Below, piece after piece: positions 22,700 to 24,425 of a stretch of 24,425 nucleotides of DNA. The stretch is from a virus. The stretch's first letter is position 1. Each line of letters starts with the position of its first letter. Under the pieces are notes generated by a model. The model did no database searches. It was not told where the DNA came from and saw only the letters and a list, made by a program, of their open reading frames with translations. The stretch spans positions 1-24,425 of IMG/VR virus record IMGVR_UViG_3300023439_000005; one strand, written 5' to 3'. The position numbers and the translations under genes were made by a program.

Positions 22700-22870
22700 A
22701 TGATAAGAATTATAGCAACCGCGAGTGAAAAACAACAACTCATCGAAGAATCACGTTTTTTACATGATGAGTGCGATTTTGATAGTGATAAAATTAATAG
22801 TTTAATGCATTTACATGCTTTACCAAGTGACGCATGGATAATTATAAAGGATTCTTATGACGAAAGCTAA
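22700..22870 (+). CDS. Small ORF between nrdB and nrdA
   Basis: This 56-residue protein starts at the ATG at 22700, with GGGA about 9 nt upstream. A TTG at 22685 would add five residues but has no ribosome site. The sequence is acidic and mostly helical: a SEKQQLIEESRFLHDECDFDSDKI helix, then LHALPSDAWIIIKDSYD. It is squeezed between the two nrd genes and overlaps nrdA by 14 nt, so it should be co-expressed with them. No family was recognised. A glutaredoxin is excluded, because there is a single Cys and no CxxC motif. Confidence 0.6.
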   Translation: MIRIIATASEKQQLIEESRFLHDECDFDSDKINSLMHLHALPSDAWIIIKDSYDES

Positions 22871-24425
22871 ACGTTACAATAAATTATCTTTAAATGACTT
22901 GGGTTCCGCGGTCAAACATAAAGAAAAAATTTCAATTAGCAACCAAGATAATATAAACGCCGCCAAAATTGTAGTTATTAAACGCGATGGTCGGAAAGAA
23001 CCATTCCAGCCTATTAAAATGCGTAAAGTTTGCCATTGGGCAACCGGACAAAAATCTTGGATGACTGATGAATTAATTAAAGACACCGAAATTAAACTAC
23101 ATAAAGAAATACATATTAAAAATATGTTCCAACAGCTTATTGTGACAGCTGTTAATAAAATTTCCATGTTAAACCCTGATTGGGAAGACGTCGCCGCAAA
23201 ATTGCAACTAATGAGCTATTATAAAGAAACACATAATATTAGTTTAATGGATAATTATTGGAGCATGTCCGATGTTATTGAGAAGGGACTAGAATATAAA
23301 ATTTACGATAAATTATCGGTGCAACAATATACAGAAGATGAATTGAAAAAAATTGATTCATTCATTGTGCCTGAACGCGATATGTTGTTCAATTATAAAG
23401 GCTTGGTTACATTTTATTCCAAATATTGCTTAAATTATACCAAAACAAAAAAACTCGAACTACCGCAGCATGCATATATGCGTGTAGCAATGGCATTAAT
23501 GATAAATGAAAATAACCGCGTGGAACGGGTTAAAGACGTATATGACGCCATAAGTCAACACCATTATACCAAAGCAACCCCGATTATGCTAAACGCATTA
23601 ACACCTGGACAACAATTATCTAGCTGTGTTCTCAATACAGTAAGCGACGATTCTCATAATATTCTAGATACAGGTAAGAATCTCGGCATTTACAGCAAAT
23701 ATAAAGGGGGAACCGCGCTTGATATAAGCGCACTGCGGGCAAAGGGCTCATATATTGAAGGAACACAGGGACGTTCATCTGGTCCCGTGCCATTTATGAA
23801 ATTTTATGAATCAATCATGCGTGCATGGAATCAAGGCGGCGCCCGACCCGGTGCATGCTGCGTATATTTTTCATGGTGGCATTATGATGTTTTTGATTTA
23901 TTGTGTTTGAAGTCAAATGGCGGTACAGATGAAAACCGGGCGCGAGGCCTACAATATGGCTTTAAAATGAATCAATTATTTATTGACGCCGTTTTAGATG
24001 ATAAGGAAATCGCTTTATTTGATCCCAAAGACACCCCGAATTTAATTGGGTCAACAGGCGAAAAATTTAATAATTATTATAATGAATATTTGGGCAAACC
24101 ATCTATTAAACGTACTATTATTAAAGCCCGAGAATTATTGACTGCATTATTCAAAAATAGGTCCGAAACCGGGAATATTTATTTGTTCCATGAAGAAAAT
24201 GTTAATAACGCCACATTGTTGAAGCGTTATATCGGTTCTTCAAATTTGTGTTTATCTGGTGAAACACTTATTCAAACCGACAAGGGCCAAAAAAAATTAA
24301 AACATATTGAACCCGGTGATTTTGTCAAATCTTATAATATTGAAACAAATAAAACGGAATTTAAAAAAGTTACCGATTCTGCCCAGACAAATCCAGCAGC
24401 CAATGTCATGAAAATAACCGACGAA
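22857..24425 (+). CDS. nrdA: Ribonucleotide reductase class Ia large (alpha) subunit, interrupted by an intein, 3' end outside window
   Basis: The frame is open for 523 codons to the window end. The start is ATG 22857 behind AAAGGA, overlapping the small ORF. Residues about 37-125 are an ATP-cone allosteric domain (KIVVIKRDGRKEPFQPIKMRKV). The catalytic barrel follows: TPIMLNA and QQLSSCVL with the first redox cysteine C257, AKGSYIEGTQGRSSG, NQGGARPGACCVYFSWWHYDV and ENRARGLQYGFKMN. The conserved motif S-N-L-C-(L/M)-E, which holds the thiyl-radical cysteine (E. coli C439), appears as SSNLC at 461-465 and is then followed by LSGETLIQT instead of the usual EIALPT. That is an intein junction, described separately. 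The second redox cysteine and the C-terminal CxxC tail lie beyond the window. Confidence 0.96.
   Translation, partial: MTKAKRYNKLSLNDLGSAVKHKEKISISNQDNINAAKIVVIKRDGRKEPFQPIKMRKVCHWATGQKSWMTDELIKDTEIKLHKEIHIKNMFQQLIVTAVNKISMLNPDWEDVAAKLQLMSYYKETHNISLMDNYWSMSDVIEKGLEYKIYDKLSVQQYTEDELKKIDSFIVPERDMLFNYKGLVTFYSKYCLNYTKTKKLELPQHAYMRVAMALMINENNRVERVKDVYDAISQHHYTKATPIMLNALTPGQQLSSCVLNTVSDDSHNILDTGKNLGIYSKYKGGTALDISALRAKGSYIEGTQGRSSGPVPFMKFYESIMRAWNQGGARPGACCVYFSWWHYDVFDLLCLKSNGGTDENRARGLQYGFKMNQLFIDAVLDDKEIALFDPKDTPNLIGSTGEKFNNYYNEYLGKPSIKRTIIKARELLTALFKNRSETGNIYLFHEENVNNATLLKRYIGSSNLCLSGETLIQTDKGQKKLKHIEPGDFVKSYNIETNKTEFKKVTDSAQTNPAANVMKITDE
24249..24425 (+). other. N-terminal part of an intein inserted at the catalytic cysteine of NrdA
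   Basis: From codon TGT at 24249 (C465) the protein leaves the NrdA pattern and follows intein block A: CLSGETLIQT, then GQKKLKHIEPGDFVKSYN. This is the Hint-domain form Cys1-LxGxTxI-x-T ... G ... I-x-x-GD-x-V-x-S. Cys1 would be the splicing nucleophile. After splicing the host cysteine (+1) would be the thiyl-radical residue itself. Only 59 residues are visible. Block B (TxxH), any homing endonuclease domain and the C-terminal His-Asn block lie outside the window, so size, endonuclease type and activity are unknown. Confidence 0.9.

Noticed and set aside
22874-23167. Minus-strand ORF inside nrdA
   Set aside because: It is a shadow of a strongly supported nrdA reading frame on the plus strand.
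24249-24425. Frameshift or divergent NrdA instead of an intein
   Set aside because: The reading frame stays open and shows ordered intein block A residues (Cys1, GxT, G, GD) exactly after SNL; this fits an intein, not decay.
1-24425. tRNA genes, integrase, attachment sites or insertion sequences
   Set aside because: No cloverleaf, recombinase, transposase or target duplication could be recognised; the only mobile elements supported are the two homing endonuclease genes and the intein.

Overview
The window is part of the genome of a T4-like contractile-tailed bacteriophage (myovirus, Caudoviricetes). The call rests on a run of recognisable T4 virion genes: major capsid protein gp23, scaffold gp22, prohead protease gp21, tail-tube gp19-like proteins, hub proteins gp26/gp51, gp27 and gp5, a PAAR tip, gp25, gp53, a gp48/gp54-type tube cap and gp6. 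Exact T4-type late promoter boxes (TATAAATA) lie in front of several of them. The DNA is AT-rich, gene-dense and has short or overlapping junctions. Nothing in the window identifies the bacterial host.

Layout. Positions 1-334 hold four tandem copies of an AT-rich unit of about 88 bp. Positions 335-8107 are all on the minus strand. In transcription order from 8107 downwards they hold three tail-tube-fold proteins, a GIY-YIG homing endonuclease, a conserved protein of unknown role, a small prohead-core-like protein, protease gp21, scaffold gp22, capsid gp23, and a second free-standing endonuclease with a PD-(D/E)XK-like core. Two divergent late promoters sit back to back at 8131-8158. From 8175 everything is on the plus strand: a fourth tube-fold protein, two TTG-started gp26/gp51-family hub factors, a tape-measure-like protein with a peptidoglycan peptidase (M15) domain, the tube cap, gp53, gp27, a short gp5 spike without lysozyme, a PAAR tip, gp25, gp6, a probable wedge partner and two small structural proteins. 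The end changes theme to nucleotide metabolism: nrdB, a small ORF, and nrdA, which runs off the window.

How they work together. The minus-strand block makes the head (gp21 matures gp22 and gp23) and tail-tube proteins. The plus-strand block builds the baseplate hub and wedges and the cell-puncturing device. The wall-degrading function appears to have moved from the gp5 spike, where T4 carries it, to the tape-measure-position protein. NrdAB supplies deoxynucleotides for phage replication.

Most notable points: (1) nrdA is interrupted exactly at the catalytic thiyl-radical cysteine by the N-terminal splicing domain of an intein, cut off by the window end. (2) Two free-standing homing endonucleases each sit directly behind a rho-independent terminator of a major virion gene. 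(3) Four tube-fold paralogues cluster around the divergent promoter. (4) The portal gene (gp20) is missing from its usual place between gp19 and gp21. (5) The 88-bp repeats alternate in an A-B-A-B pattern. (6) A hendecad (11-residue) repeat lies inside the tape-measure-like protein.
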